From NCBI GenBank assembly GCA_945888565.1, contig CAMDAL010000016.1, positions 1 through 22,428 on the forward strand: a DNA stretch of 22,428 nt, in the 5' to 3' direction. The position numbers were made by a program, and so were the translations under genes. The notes beneath the pieces are model-generated. The model was not told the origin of the DNA. It ran no database searches and saw only the letters and a list, made by a program, of their open reading frames with translations. Origin of the DNA: Devosia equisanguinis (GTDB lineage: Bacteria; Pseudomonadota; Alphaproteobacteria; Rhizobiales; Devosiaceae). Within the stretch, counting starts at the first letter, position 1. Each line of letters starts with the position of its first letter. This document shows, one piece after another, positions 1-7,611 of this stretch.

Positions 1-677
1 CTATAGGCGTCGTTGATCGCCGCCATGCGGTCAGGGGAGATATCGATCATCTCTTCGGGGACGCCCTTGGCGATCAGGCGATCGGGGTGATGCTCGGCGA
101 CCAGCAGCCGGTAAACGCGCCGCACTTCATCGCGCTCTGCCATCGGATCGAGCCCCAGCACCACGTAGGGGTCGGCGCCGCGATCGAACAGGATGTGCTG
201 GTGCGTCAACTGCTCGAAGCGGGCCTCATCGAAGCCGAAGATGTCGCTGACATTGCGGAGGTAGTCGAGCTCAGACTCGTGGATCATACCGTCGGCCGAG
301 GCGATGTAGAACAGTCCGTCGAGCACATGCTCCAGGGTCTCCGGACTGTCGATGAAGAAGCGTCTCACCTTTTTGGCATAGGCCTCGTAGCCGGCGACAT
401 CCTGCTGCGCGAGCTTGAAGATCCGGTCGACCTGCTGCTCGATCTCGGCCGGAATCTCGACGGTCTTCTGGAAGGCGCGCAACTCGGAGGCCGTCACCAC
501 GCCGTCCGAAACAGCCATCTTGGCCGATAGCGCGATGATCGCGAGGGTGAACGCCGCGTCGCGGCCGCCCGGCAGCCAGGTATCGGGGTCGAGCGCGTTC
601 GCCAGCGAACCGGCGATGCCGGTGCGCTCGGAGAACGAGCCAACAAAGGCGCTGAGGCGCTGCCACACCGACGACAT
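1..677 (-). CDS. TerB/DnaJ-domain co-chaperone, DjlA-like (3' end cut by window edge)
   Basis: The frame reads from an ATG at 677 off the left edge, giving 225 residues and no stop. Residues about 40-150 are an acidic helical region typical of TerB/DjlA tellurite-resistance-like domains (ALSAKMAVSDGVVT, then IASADGMIHESEL). From about residue 168 a J-domain begins (DPYVVLGLDP) and carries the HPD tripeptide at 197-199 that stimulates the ATPase of DnaK-type Hsp70; the frame ends inside the J-domain at INDAY. The combination is that of DjlA-family co-chaperones, but there is no N-terminal membrane helix like that of E. coli DjlA, so a cytosolic protein is likely. A good ribosome site (GGAGG, 5 nt spacer) precedes the ATG. 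Its client is unknown. It lies downstream of the unknown membrane-anchored gene, about 130 bp away. Confidence 0.85.
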   Translation of the reverse strand, partial: MSSVWQRLSAFVGSFSERTGIAGSLANALDPDTWLPGGRDAAFTLAIIALSAKMAVSDGVVTASELRAFQKTVEIPAEIEQQVDRIFKLAQQDVAGYEAYAKKVRRFFIDSPETLEHVLDGLFYIASADGMIHESELDYLRNVSDIFGFDEARFEQLTHQHILFDRGADPYVVLGLDPMAERDEVRRVYRLLVAEHHPDRLIAKGVPEEMIDISPDRMAAINDAY

Positions 678-776
678 CAATCCCTCCGACCTGGTCGCAC
701 AATACCCGCCGATCGGGAAATGGAAAGCTTTGAGGCATGCGGCGGATTGCACAGATCCGACCCCCACTGATGCCGC

Positions 777-795
777 GGCCGCCTCAAGGGCGGCC
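777..795 (-). terminator. GC-rich hairpin, possible weak terminator
   Basis: Perfect 7-bp inverted repeat GGCCGCC / GGCGGCC with a 5-nt loop, 11 bp past the stop of the minus-strand gene at 806-1567. No run of T follows on the minus strand, so it is not a standard intrinsic terminator. Confidence 0.3.
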
Positions 796-805
796 GGAGC
801 GATAG

Positions 806-1567
806 CTAGAACAGGAAGAAGTCGTTGAGCGGGGGGCGTGGCCTGCTCGGCCCCTCGTTGAAGACAAAGTCGCTGTCGTCCTGGGCGCTCTGCTGATCGC
901 TGTCCTCGTCGAGCAAGCCCTGGCGAGCCAAGTAGTCGGCCAGCGAACCGGAGTCCCATTCCTCCAGCTGGTTGCCGGTGACGACCGTCTCGTCGTCGGC
1001 GAAGGCCTGATCGCCATCGCTGAGCGGGAACGGTTCAAGCGGCGCGGTCGGCTGGTTGAGGTTGGCCTGGCGGTCGACAAGCTCGGTCTCGTCGATGATC
1101 AGCGGCTGAGTCGAAGGCGTGGCGGGCACGTTGGCGACGACTGGTGCCTTGGCCACCGGTCGGGCGTTGCGCGGCAGCGGCACTGGCGGGGTGATCTGCA
1201 CCGGGTTGATGGCGGCGACGTCGACCGGCTTGGTGACCGTGACCGGCGTCGCGGGCTTTACCACTGGGGCGCTGTCGGCGTCGGAAATGTAGGCAGGGAG
1301 CTTCTTGCCCTTTTCCAGGTAAGTCTCGACGGCGTCGTCGGTTCTTGCCACGGGCGCAGAAACGCTGGCGGTTTCGACTGGGTCGAGCTTGAGCTCCGGT
1401 TTGGCCGCCGGCACAACTGGCTTCAGCTGGGCGGTGTCGGAGGTCACGGCGAGGTTGGCGGCCGGCGCCTGATCCTTGCCGAACAGGAGGTCCGCCGAGG
1501 GGACGGCGAGGATGACGAAGAGCCCGGTCCAGGCCAGTGCGCCCTTTACCTTGCTATCGAATTTCAT
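806..1567 (-). CDS. Membrane-anchored low-complexity protein of unknown function
   Basis: 253 residues. I do not recognise a family. The N-terminus (MKFDSKVKGALAWTGLFVIL) has two to three Lys followed by a hydrophobic stretch at about residues 9-29, which fits a signal anchor or an uncleaved signal peptide. The rest, about residues 35-230, is rich in Pro, Ala, Val and Thr with no predicted globular core (for example VTVTKPVDVA), and the last 60 residues are acidic and end in FFLF. This would be a periplasmic or envelope-attached disordered protein. The ATG at 1567 has AAGGA 9 nt upstream. Upstream DNA is unusual: a leader hairpin (1626-1646) and three TGAACG repeats (1697-1724). The gene is probably monocistronic, with metF ending 173 bp upstream. 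Confidence 0.75.
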   Translation of the reverse strand: MKFDSKVKGALAWTGLFVILAVPSADLLFGKDQAPAANLAVTSDTAQLKPVVPAAKPELKLDPVETASVSAPVARTDDAVETYLEKGKKLPAYISDADSAPVVKPATPVTVTKPVDVAAINPVQITPPVPLPRNARPVAKAPVVANVPATPSTQPLIIDETELVDRQANLNQPTAPLEPFPLSDGDQAFADDETVVTGNQLEEWDSGSLADYLARQGLLDEDSDQQSAQDDSDFVFNEGPSRPRPPLNDFFLF

Positions 1568-1625
1568 AGAACTCTGTCCTTAACCAAACGCCCGTCCGAC
1601 CCATACGGACCTGATACAGTTAACG

Positions 1626-1646
1626 TGGCCATTTTGTGGATGGCCA
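1626..1646 (-). other. Leader hairpin of the 806-1567 gene
   Basis: Perfect 7-bp inverted repeat TGGCCAT / ATGGCCA with a 7-nt loop, about 60-80 nt upstream of the ATG at 1567. It could be a 5' leader structure or a protein site; nothing else supports a function. Confidence 0.3.
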
Positions 1647-1696
1647 GCACCCCTGCCCTTTCGACACGGTACGTCTGAACAATGCCAGAGGCTGGC

Positions 1697-1724
1697 TGAA
1701 CGGACGCTGAACGACAGATGAACG
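1697..1724. promoter_or_regulatory. Three TGAACG direct repeats with 11-bp period
   Basis: TGAACG occurs at 1697-1702, 1708-1713 and 1719-1724, each start exactly 11 bp from the last; a related TGAAC lies at 1676-1680. Seen from the minus-strand gene at 1567, these are CGTTCA repeats 130-157 bp upstream of the start codon. Direct repeats spaced about one helical turn are the usual target layout of OmpR/PhoB-family response regulators. The regulator is not encoded in the window, so the assignment is inference. Confidence 0.45.
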
Positions 1725-1740
1725 CAGGATGCAGGGGTCG

Positions 1741-2640
1741 TCAGTCGGGCCGATACCCCAGCAAACGCGCCAGTGCGAGCACCAGGTTCGAGCGGTTCAG
1801 GGTGTAGAAGTGAAACTCTGTAATCCCGTTGTCGACCAGTTCCAACACCTGCTCGGCGGCGACCGCCGATGCGACCAGCGCATGGGTCTCCGGATCCTCC
1901 TCCAGACCCATGAAGCGCTCTTCCAGCCACGCGGGGATAGATGCGCCGCAGCGGGCGGCGAAGCCTGAGATCTGCTTGAAGGAGTGGATCGGCTGGATGC
2001 CCGGTACGATCGGCGCGGTGATGCCGGCGGCGCTGGCACGATCGACGAGGCGAAAGTAGTCGTCGTTGTTGAAGTACATCTGGGTGATGGCGCGGGTGGC
2101 GCCCGCATCCAGCTTGCGCTTCAGGTTGTCGATATCCGCGTCCCAGCTCGGGCTCTGCGGGTGCTTCTCGGGATAGGCGGCGACCGAGATGTCGAAATCG
2201 CCGATGCGGCGCAGGCCGGCGACGAGGTCCGCGGCATTCTGGTAGCCTTGGGGATGGGGCGTGAACGGCTGGCCGATGCCCTCGGCCGGATCGCCGCGCA
2301 GGGCGACGATCCGCGACACGCCCGCCGCCTGGTAGCCCCGGACGACGGCGTCGACCTCGTCCCGGCTAGCGCCGACACAGGTGAGGTGCGCGGCGGCATC
2401 GATGCCGGTCTGCGCCTTCACTTCCTTGACCATGCGCAGCGTGCGCTCACGGGTGGAGCCGCCGGCGCCGTAGGTGACCGAGACGAAACGCGGGTGAAGT
2501 GGCGCGAGCTTGCCGATCGACTCCCAGAACCGCTCTTCCATCGCGTCGGTCTTGGGCGGGAAAAACTCGAACGAGACGAGGAAATCCGGCCGATCGCCGG
2601 CGGCCTTTCGGCTGGGGCGGTTGGCGGTGTCGATGGTCAT
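1741..2640 (-). CDS. metF: 5,10-methylenetetrahydrofolate reductase
   Basis: 299 residues, the normal size of bacterial MetF. This flavoprotein reduces 5,10-methylene-THF to 5-methyl-THF, the methyl donor for methionine synthase. Family motifs are in place: FEFFPPK (24-30, with catalytic Glu25), VTYGAGG (55-61), HLTC (85-88), ALRGDP (113-118), then AYPEKH and ITQMYF of the TIM barrel. The start at 2640 is chosen because it overlaps the stop of the upstream regulator gene by 4 nt (ATGA), a sign of translational coupling; a longer reading would run into that gene. No methionine synthase gene follows in the window. Expression is probably set by the operator in front of the regulator gene. Confidence 0.96.
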   Translation of the reverse strand: MTIDTANRPSRKAAGDRPDFLVSFEFFPPKTDAMEERFWESIGKLAPLHPRFVSVTYGAGGSTRERTLRMVKEVKAQTGIDAAAHLTCVGASRDEVDAVVRGYQAAGVSRIVALRGDPAEGIGQPFTPHPQGYQNAADLVAGLRRIGDFDISVAAYPEKHPQSPSWDADIDNLKRKLDAGATRAITQMYFNNDDYFRLVDRASAAGITAPIVPGIQPIHSFKQISGFAARCGASIPAWLEERFMGLEEDPETHALVASAVAAEQVLELVDNGITEFHFYTLNRSNLVLALARLLGYRPD

Positions 2641-3602
2641 GGCAGTCGGTCCCCGTGCTCGTCGGTCAGGCGCCAGAGGCAGACGGTGAGTCCCTCGGCG
2701 GTATTGGTGGGCGGAAGGCTGGTGACGCTGGCGACGTCGAGCCGCGCGGTGCGCGCCCATGCAGCCATCTGCGCTTCGGCGAGCCCGAGGCGGCGATGGG
2801 CGTGGTGGGTCCGCAGGAACTCGAGCGAATGCGGCGCGAAGTCGACGATCAGCATCTCGCCGCCCGGCTGCAAGGCGCGGCGCGCCTGCAGCAGCACGCG
2901 ACCGGGATCGTCGAAATAGTGCAGCACCTGGTGAATGACGATGATGTCGGCCTTGCCGGCAGCGCTGTCGAGGTCGGAGATATCGCCAAGCCGAACCTGC
3001 GCGTGGTTGACCGCGCTGGCCGCAAGCTTGGCGCGCGCCACGGTAATCATTTCGCGGCTCGTATCGATGCCGATGCCGCGGCGGTAGTGATCGCTCAGCA
3101 TCTCGAGCATGCGGCCGGTGCCGGTGCCCAGATCGACAAGCAGATCGACGACGCGCCCCCCCACAGCGGCGAGAATGGCTGACTCGACGGCTTCTTCGGA
3201 GACGTGCAGCGAGCGGAGCAGGTCCCAGCTGTCGGCGACCTTGGCGAAATACTCGGCCGCCTGCATCTGCTGGCTGGCGCGGACGGTTTCGAGCCGCAGC
3301 CGGTCGCGAGTCCGGTCCGGATCGTTGTCGGACAGCCGGCCGACCAGCCAGCGGGCGAGATCGCCCCCTGGCCCGTGGTCGGAGAGCCGATAGTAGGCCC
3401 AGGCCCCTTCGGCATTTCGATCGACGAGCCCGGCGTCGGCAAGCAGCTTGAGGTGGCGCGAAACGCGCGGCTGGCTTTGCCCGAGAATTTCAGTGAGGTC
3501 CTTCACCGACTGCTCGCCGTCAGCAAGCAGTGCGAGCAGGCGCAGCCGGGTGGTTTCACCGGCGGCACGCAGCACCTCGACCAGATCGACGATATCGTTC
3601 AA
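2637..3602 (-). CDS. sahR: ArsR-family repressor with methyltransferase-like C-terminal domain (SahR type)
   Basis: 321 residues. Residues about 5-75 form an ArsR winged helix, with the helix-turn-helix around 33-62 (SVKDLTEILGQSQPRVSRHL). Residues about 145-260 are a Rossmann methyltransferase fold with the SAM/SAH motif DLGTGTGR (157-164), GIGID (176-180) and an HQVLHYFDDP segment. This architecture, next to metF, matches SahR, a repressor of S-adenosylmethionine-cycle genes that is released by S-adenosylhomocysteine. The start is TTG at 3602 with GAGG 5 nt upstream; the frame has no better ATG. A 20-bp palindrome at 3617-3636 lies just upstream, so autoregulation of sahR-metF is likely. 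An enzymatic methyltransferase role is less likely given the fused DNA-binding domain. Confidence 0.8.
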   Translation of the reverse strand: MNDIVDLVEVLRAAGETTRLRLLALLADGEQSVKDLTEILGQSQPRVSRHLKLLADAGLVDRNAEGAWAYYRLSDHGPGGDLARWLVGRLSDNDPDRTRDRLRLETVRASQQMQAAEYFAKVADSWDLLRSLHVSEEAVESAILAAVGGRVVDLLVDLGTGTGRMLEMLSDHYRRGIGIDTSREMITVARAKLAASAVNHAQVRLGDISDLDSAAGKADIIVIHQVLHYFDDPGRVLLQARRALQPGGEMLIVDFAPHSLEFLRTHHAHRRLGLAEAQMAAWARTARLDVASVTSLPPTNTAEGLTVCLWRLTDEHGDRLP

Positions 3603-3616
3603 AGCTGCCTCACGAG

Positions 3617-3636
3617 ATATAAAGATATCTTTATAT
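3617..3636. promoter_or_regulatory. 20-bp perfect palindrome, proposed operator of sahR-metF
   Basis: ATATAAAGATATCTTTATAT is perfectly self-complementary, and its A/T richness stands out from the GC-rich surroundings. It ends 15 bp before the TTG start of sahR and includes -10-like TATAAA and TATCTT strings on the minus strand, so a bound dimer would block the promoter. ArsR-type repressors bind such AT-rich palindromes. A binding role is inferred from position and symmetry. Confidence 0.75.
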
Positions 3637-3675
3637 GCGTCGTGAAGCGCGGTCTAGGGGCAAGGTTGAAATGCC

Positions 3676-5799
3676 CTAACGATCCCTTGGCAGATGCGGC
3701 AATAGTTTGCCAAGGGTGATCGGGAAATCGCGGATTCGAACACCGGTAGCATTGTAGACGGCGTTGGCCACAGAACCGCCGGTGCCCCCTGCTCCAAGTT
3801 CGCCGATGCCCTTGACGCCGAGGTGGTTGGCGCGTTCGTCGAAGTCGTCGAGCATGATCGCCTCGATGGCCGGAATGTCGGCATGGGTTGGGATCAGATA
3901 CTCGGCGAAGTCGCCGTTCACCCAGCTGCCGAAGCGCGGATCAACGGCCGCTTCTTCGTGCAACGCGGCGCCAACGCCCCAGATCATGCCGCCGATCAGC
4001 TGCGACCGCGCGGTCTTGCGGTTGAGGATGCGGCCGGCGGCGAAGACACCGAGCATGCGGCGCAGCCGGACTTCGCCGGTGTCGATATCGACGCCAACTT
4101 CGGCGAACGAGGCACCATAAGTGTACTGCGAGAATTTCTGGTAGTTGGGGTCCTCCTTGGACGGCAAGGTTTGCCCCGTCGCCTCAAGGCCTTCGGGGAA
4201 ATGCCGCCGGACTTCGGCGAATATGTCGTTGTAGGTGGTTCCCGCCACTGCGCGAATCCGCTCCACCAGCGTGCCGCAGGCGCGATCAACCGAGACGGTG
4301 GTGTTGGCAGCTCCCCAGGAGCCGCCGGCGCCGTTGCCCTTGGGATGGTCGGAGTTGGCCAGTTCGACCCGTACCACGCTCATCGGCACGCCGAGCACTT
4401 CGGCGACGACCTGAGCGACGATGGTATAGGTACCGGTGCCGATATCGGTCATGTCCGAGCGCACAAGCACCCAACCCTCGGGATCGATGCGCACCAGCGC
4501 CTCGGCGGAGGTCTGGAAGTGGCCGCGCATCGATGAGGCAACGCCGTAGCCGACCATCCAGCGACCGTCGCGGCGGGTGGCGGTACGCGGACGCTCGCTC
4601 CAGCCGAACTGTTCGGCACCCTCGCGCAGGCAATCGACGAGCCGGCGGCCGCTGAGCGGCAGGTCCTTGTCCGGATCGTAATCGGTATCATTGCGGATGC
4701 GCATTTCGACCGGATCGACGCCGAGCTGTTCGGCCAGTTCGTCAACGGCCGATTCGAACACCATCAGGCCGGCCAGTTCGCCGGGACCGCGTACCGGCTC
4801 GGCGGCTTTCATGTCGAGGGTTTGGTGCAACTGGCGCGTCAGCAGGTTCGGCGTGGCGTAGAGGGCGCGGCCGACGGAGGAGACCGCCTCGTCCCACGCT
4901 TCGCTCGGCGATATCTGGATCGCCGCATCATGGCCGACCGCTGTGAGCTGCCCCTCGGGGGTAGCAGCAAGCCGCACCCGGCTGATCGAGGCGGGCCGGT
5001 GGCCGACGAGTGTGAAGATTTGCCGCCGGGTGAAGGCGACCTTGACCGGCTGGTTGAGGTGCATGGTCGCGAGCGAAGCAAGCACCGCCTCGGCGTGGAG
5101 CACGATCTTCGATCCGAAGCCGCCGCCGACATAGGCGCTGTCGATGGTAATGTGGCTGCGGTCGAGCTTCAGCGTCGCGGCGAGGCCGACGATCAGCTGG
5201 TTGAGCATCTGCGCCGTAAGGAACAGCGTCAGGTGCCCGTCGCGCCAGTCGGCGAGACAGGCGTTGGGCTCCATCGGCTGGCCGAAATGGTAGGGCGTCG
5301 AATAGAGCTGATCGACGCTGTTGACCGCCGCAGCCATGGTGGCATCGACGTCGCCGATGCGGGTCTCGCTCTTCCAGCTGGCCGACTCGGCCGGGGCGGC
5401 GAGTTCGTAGCGTCCGGGCTCTGCCACATACTCGACTTCGACCAGCCCGGCGGCGTGGCGGGCGATCTCGAAACTGTCGGCGACGACGAAGGCGACCGGC
5501 ATGCCGTAATAGTCGATCCGGTCGGACGCGAACTCGGGCCGCGCCCGGTCCATCATGTCGCCTTCCGGGCCTTCCGACGGCCCCTGATCGGGGGCGTTGT
5601 GGTAGGTCCAGACGAGGTGGACGCCGGGTTCGCGTTCGGCGGCCGAGGCATCAATGCGGGCGATGCGGCCGTAGCCGATGCCGGCCCCGACGATGTGGCC
5701 GTAGAGCGCCTGCCCAGGCTCCTGCCGCTCAAGGGAGTAATGGGCGCGACCGGTGACCTTGACCGGGCCGTCGGTACGGCTGATGCCTTTGCCGATCAT
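3676..5799 (-). CDS. Molybdenum-cofactor subunit of a PaoC-like aldehyde/xanthine dehydrogenase
   Basis: 707 residues, the size of the Mo subunits of three-part molybdenum hydroxylases (PaoC is about 730). The catalytic subunit hydroxylates an aldehyde or N-heterocycle using water. Seen: N-terminal GKGISRTDGPVKVTG, the PMEPNA segment (175-180), the cofactor loop VGGGFGSK (224-231), QVVAEVLG, and the C-terminal KGIGELGAGG with the expected base Glu667. The C-terminus (NAVYNATGVRIRDFPITLGK) is close to that of PaoC/YagR. Its ATG at 5799 overlaps the stop of the FAD subunit gene by 4 nt. The substrate cannot be told from sequence. No XdhC/PaoD-type maturation chaperone gene is nearby. Confidence 0.9.
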   Translation of the reverse strand: MIGKGISRTDGPVKVTGRAHYSLERQEPGQALYGHIVGAGIGYGRIARIDASAAEREPGVHLVWTYHNAPDQGPSEGPEGDMMDRARPEFASDRIDYYGMPVAFVVADSFEIARHAAGLVEVEYVAEPGRYELAAPAESASWKSETRIGDVDATMAAAVNSVDQLYSTPYHFGQPMEPNACLADWRDGHLTLFLTAQMLNQLIVGLAATLKLDRSHITIDSAYVGGGFGSKIVLHAEAVLASLATMHLNQPVKVAFTRRQIFTLVGHRPASISRVRLAATPEGQLTAVGHDAAIQISPSEAWDEAVSSVGRALYATPNLLTRQLHQTLDMKAAEPVRGPGELAGLMVFESAVDELAEQLGVDPVEMRIRNDTDYDPDKDLPLSGRRLVDCLREGAEQFGWSERPRTATRRDGRWMVGYGVASSMRGHFQTSAEALVRIDPEGWVLVRSDMTDIGTGTYTIVAQVVAEVLGVPMSVVRVELANSDHPKGNGAGGSWGAANTTVSVDRACGTLVERIRAVAGTTYNDIFAEVRRHFPEGLEATGQTLPSKEDPNYQKFSQYTYGASFAEVGVDIDTGEVRLRRMLGVFAAGRILNRKTARSQLIGGMIWGVGAALHEEAAVDPRFGSWVNGDFAEYLIPTHADIPAIEAIMLDDFDERANHLGVKGIGELGAGGTGGSVANAVYNATGVRIRDFPITLGKLLPHLPRDR

Positions 5800-6746
5800 T
5801 GGACGGTCTCCAGCGCAGCCGCCAGCATGCGGCGGACCAGGGGCAGCTTGTAGGCTGTTTCGGCGGTGGGCTGCGCTCCGGCGAGCACGATATCGGCGAT
5901 GGCGCCGGCATCACGCGGGCCACGCTCGGCCGCCTCGACGCGCCACGGCTTGAGCGCCAGTCCGCCGAAGGCGAGACGCTCGACGACCACTTCCCCCTGC
6001 TCGACAGACGCCACCAGCGCCATGCTGACATTGGCGAAGGCGTAGGAGGCACGGTCGCGGACCTTGCGGTAAAGCTGCGTGCCGGCAATGGGCGGCGGCA
6101 GGACAATGCCCGTGATCAGTTCGCCCGGCTGCAGCACGGTTTCGAGGTGGGGGGTGTCGCCGGGCAGCAGGTGGAAATCGGCAATGGCGATCGACCGCTT
6201 CGCGCCCGCGCTTTCAACCTCAACGATCGCATCGAGGGCGCGGAGCGCCACGCACATGTCCGAGGGGTGGGTGGCAATGCAGGCATCGCTCGCGCCCAGC
6301 ACTGCGAAATTGTGGCCGACCCCGCCGATCGCCGAGCAGCCGGAACCGGGCTGTCGCTTATTGCAGGCCATGTCGGTGTTGTAGAAGTACGGGCAGCGGG
6401 TGCGCTGCATCAGGTTGCCGGAAACGCTGGCCTTGTTGCGCAACTGGCCGGAGGCGCCCGAGACGAGCGCGCGGGTCAGCACCGGATAGTGCTGGCGAAC
6501 GCGGGGGTGCGCCGCAAGGTCGGCATTGCGGACCAGCGCGCCGATGCGGAGGCCGCCTTCCGGCGCATCCTCGATCCGATCAAGGCCGATGCGGTTGATG
6601 TCGACGATGCGTGCCGGCCCCTCGATGCCGAGCTTCATCAGGTCGAGCAGGTTGGTGCCACCGGCGATGATCCGCGCGCCGGGCCGCGCCGCTGCTTCGA
6701 TGGCTTCGGCGGGCGTTGCCGGGCGCTCGTAGCTGAAGGGTCTCAT
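5796..6746 (-). CDS. FAD-binding subunit of the molybdenum hydroxylase, PaoB-like
   Basis: 316 residues of the CO-dehydrogenase flavoprotein (medium subunit) family, which passes electrons between the iron-sulfur clusters and FAD. The FAD pyrophosphate loop IIAGGTNLLDLM is at 26-37. Residues 110-145 hold a cysteine-bearing insert (GNLMQRTRCPYF, then MACNKRQPGSGC, with Cys118, Cys128, Cys137) of the kind found in PaoB and 4-hydroxybenzoyl-CoA reductase beta subunits, where an additional 4Fe-4S cluster is bound. Start ATG at 6746 and stop at 5796 each overlap the neighbouring subunit gene by 4 nt, so the three subunits are translated as a coupled unit. Confidence 0.9.
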   Translation of the reverse strand: MRPFSYERPATPAEAIEAAARPGARIIAGGTNLLDLMKLGIEGPARIVDINRIGLDRIEDAPEGGLRIGALVRNADLAAHPRVRQHYPVLTRALVSGASGQLRNKASVSGNLMQRTRCPYFYNTDMACNKRQPGSGCSAIGGVGHNFAVLGASDACIATHPSDMCVALRALDAIVEVESAGAKRSIAIADFHLLPGDTPHLETVLQPGELITGIVLPPPIAGTQLYRKVRDRASYAFANVSMALVASVEQGEVVVERLAFGGLALKPWRVEAAERGPRDAGAIADIVLAGAQPTAETAYKLPLVRRMLAAALETVQ

Positions 6747-7282
6747 GGCTTGACCCCGGCATAGTCGCGGATGGCGGCGATGATGTTGGGATAGGCGGCG
6801 CAGCGGCAGAGATTGCCCGACATGCGTTCGCGGATTTCCTCGTCGCTGAGCGGGATCGCGTCCTCCAGCGAACCGGTGGCGTGGGACGGGATGCCGGCCC
6901 TGATCTCTTCGATGACGGCCAGCGAGGAGAGTATCTGGCCCGGGGTGCAGTAGCCGCACTGGAAGCCATCGTGCTCGATGAACGCCGCCTGCATCGGGTG
7001 CAGTAACTCGGGCGTACCGACGCCTTCGATCGTGGTGACGTGGTCGCCGTCGTGCATCACGGCGAGGGTGAGGCAGCTGTTGATGCGACGGCCGTTCACC
7101 AGCACCGTGCAGGCGCCGCACTGGCCCTGGTCGCAGCCGATCTTGGTACCGGTGAGGCCCAGATGCTCGCGCAGTGCCGTGGCGAGCGTGACGCGCGGGT
7201 CGAGTTCGAGTGACAGCAACCCGTCATTGATGGTGAATCTGACTCGAACCGGCTCGACGACAGCGCCATGTGTATCCGTCAT
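6743..7282 (-). CDS. 2Fe-2S subunit of the molybdenum hydroxylase, PaoA-like
   Basis: 179 residues. Two 2Fe-2S clusters are visible: a plant-ferredoxin type near the N-terminus (GCDQGQCGACTVLVNG, then NSC) and the C-terminal helical type (CGYCTPG and CRC). It relays electrons from the Mo site to FAD. The start at 7282 is preferred over an upstream GTG at 7357 because GAGGGG lies 7 nt upstream and because the longer version would overlap the preceding small gene. With this start there is no twin-arginine signal, unlike periplasmic PaoA of E. coli, so the complex is predicted to be cytoplasmic. It is 68 bp downstream of the small gene at 7350-7556 and probably in one operon with it. Confidence 0.9.
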   Translation of the reverse strand: MTDTHGAVVEPVRVRFTINDGLLSLELDPRVTLATALREHLGLTGTKIGCDQGQCGACTVLVNGRRINSCLTLAVMHDGDHVTTIEGVGTPELLHPMQAAFIEHDGFQCGYCTPGQILSSLAVIEEIRAGIPSHATGSLEDAIPLSDEEIRERMSGNLCRCAAYPNIIAAIRDYAGVKP

Positions 7283-7349
7283 GCTGAAGCCCCTCGCCTC
7301 CCTGCCCGGCGGCGACGCTACGACAGTTGCCGAGCGAAATCCACCAAGC

Positions 7350-7556
7350 CTAGTCACGACTTGCGTAGGTGGACTGCAGCCAGGCGATCAGGGCGGCGCG
7401 GTCCGAAAAGGTGGCATCAGGCGGTGCGACGGCGCCCGGAAATCCGTGACGCAGCAGGGCGGCGCCGAGCGCCAGCAGGCGGTTGGACGGGTTGAGGACA
7501 GCAAGCGTCCGGTCGGCGATCTCGGTCGCCAGGGTTTTGGACATCCGCTTTGCCAT
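7350..7556 (-). CDS. Small protein of unknown function heading the molybdenum hydroxylase operon
   Basis: 68 residues, no family recognised. It begins MAKRMSKTLATEIADRTLAV, is helical and basic at the N-terminus, has a NPSNRLLALGAALL segment, and ends STYASRD. There is no signal peptide, no cysteine, and no metal motif. It is taken as real because a strong ribosome site (GAGGAGG, 5 nt spacer) precedes the ATG at 7556, the codon use matches its neighbours, and it fits between an intrinsic terminator (7612-7637) and the 2Fe-2S subunit gene. The only room for an upstream promoter is about 55 bp. Confidence 0.6.
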   Translation of the reverse strand: MAKRMSKTLATEIADRTLAVLNPSNRLLALGAALLRHGFPGAVAPPDATFSDRAALIAWLQSTYASRD

Positions 7557-7611
7557 CTGCGCCTCCTCGTGCCGGGGTGCGGGTAGCACTGCGAGGCCAT
7601 CGGCTCCAACG

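Noticed and set aside
1580..1624. TTAA strings near the start of the 806-1567 gene as a CtrA site.
   Set aside because: The two TTAA are about 40 bp apart, not separated by 7 bp.
2641..2760. Forty-codon upstream extension of metF.
   Set aside because: It lies inside the regulator gene, has no similarity to MetF, and the ATGA overlap at 2637-2640 with a family-consistent N-terminus explains the start.
7283..7357. GTG-initiated longer version of the 2Fe-2S subunit, which might have carried an export signal.
   Set aside because: The 25 extra residues contain no hydrophobic segment, overlap the small gene's end, and lack a ribosome site as good as GAGGGG before 7282.
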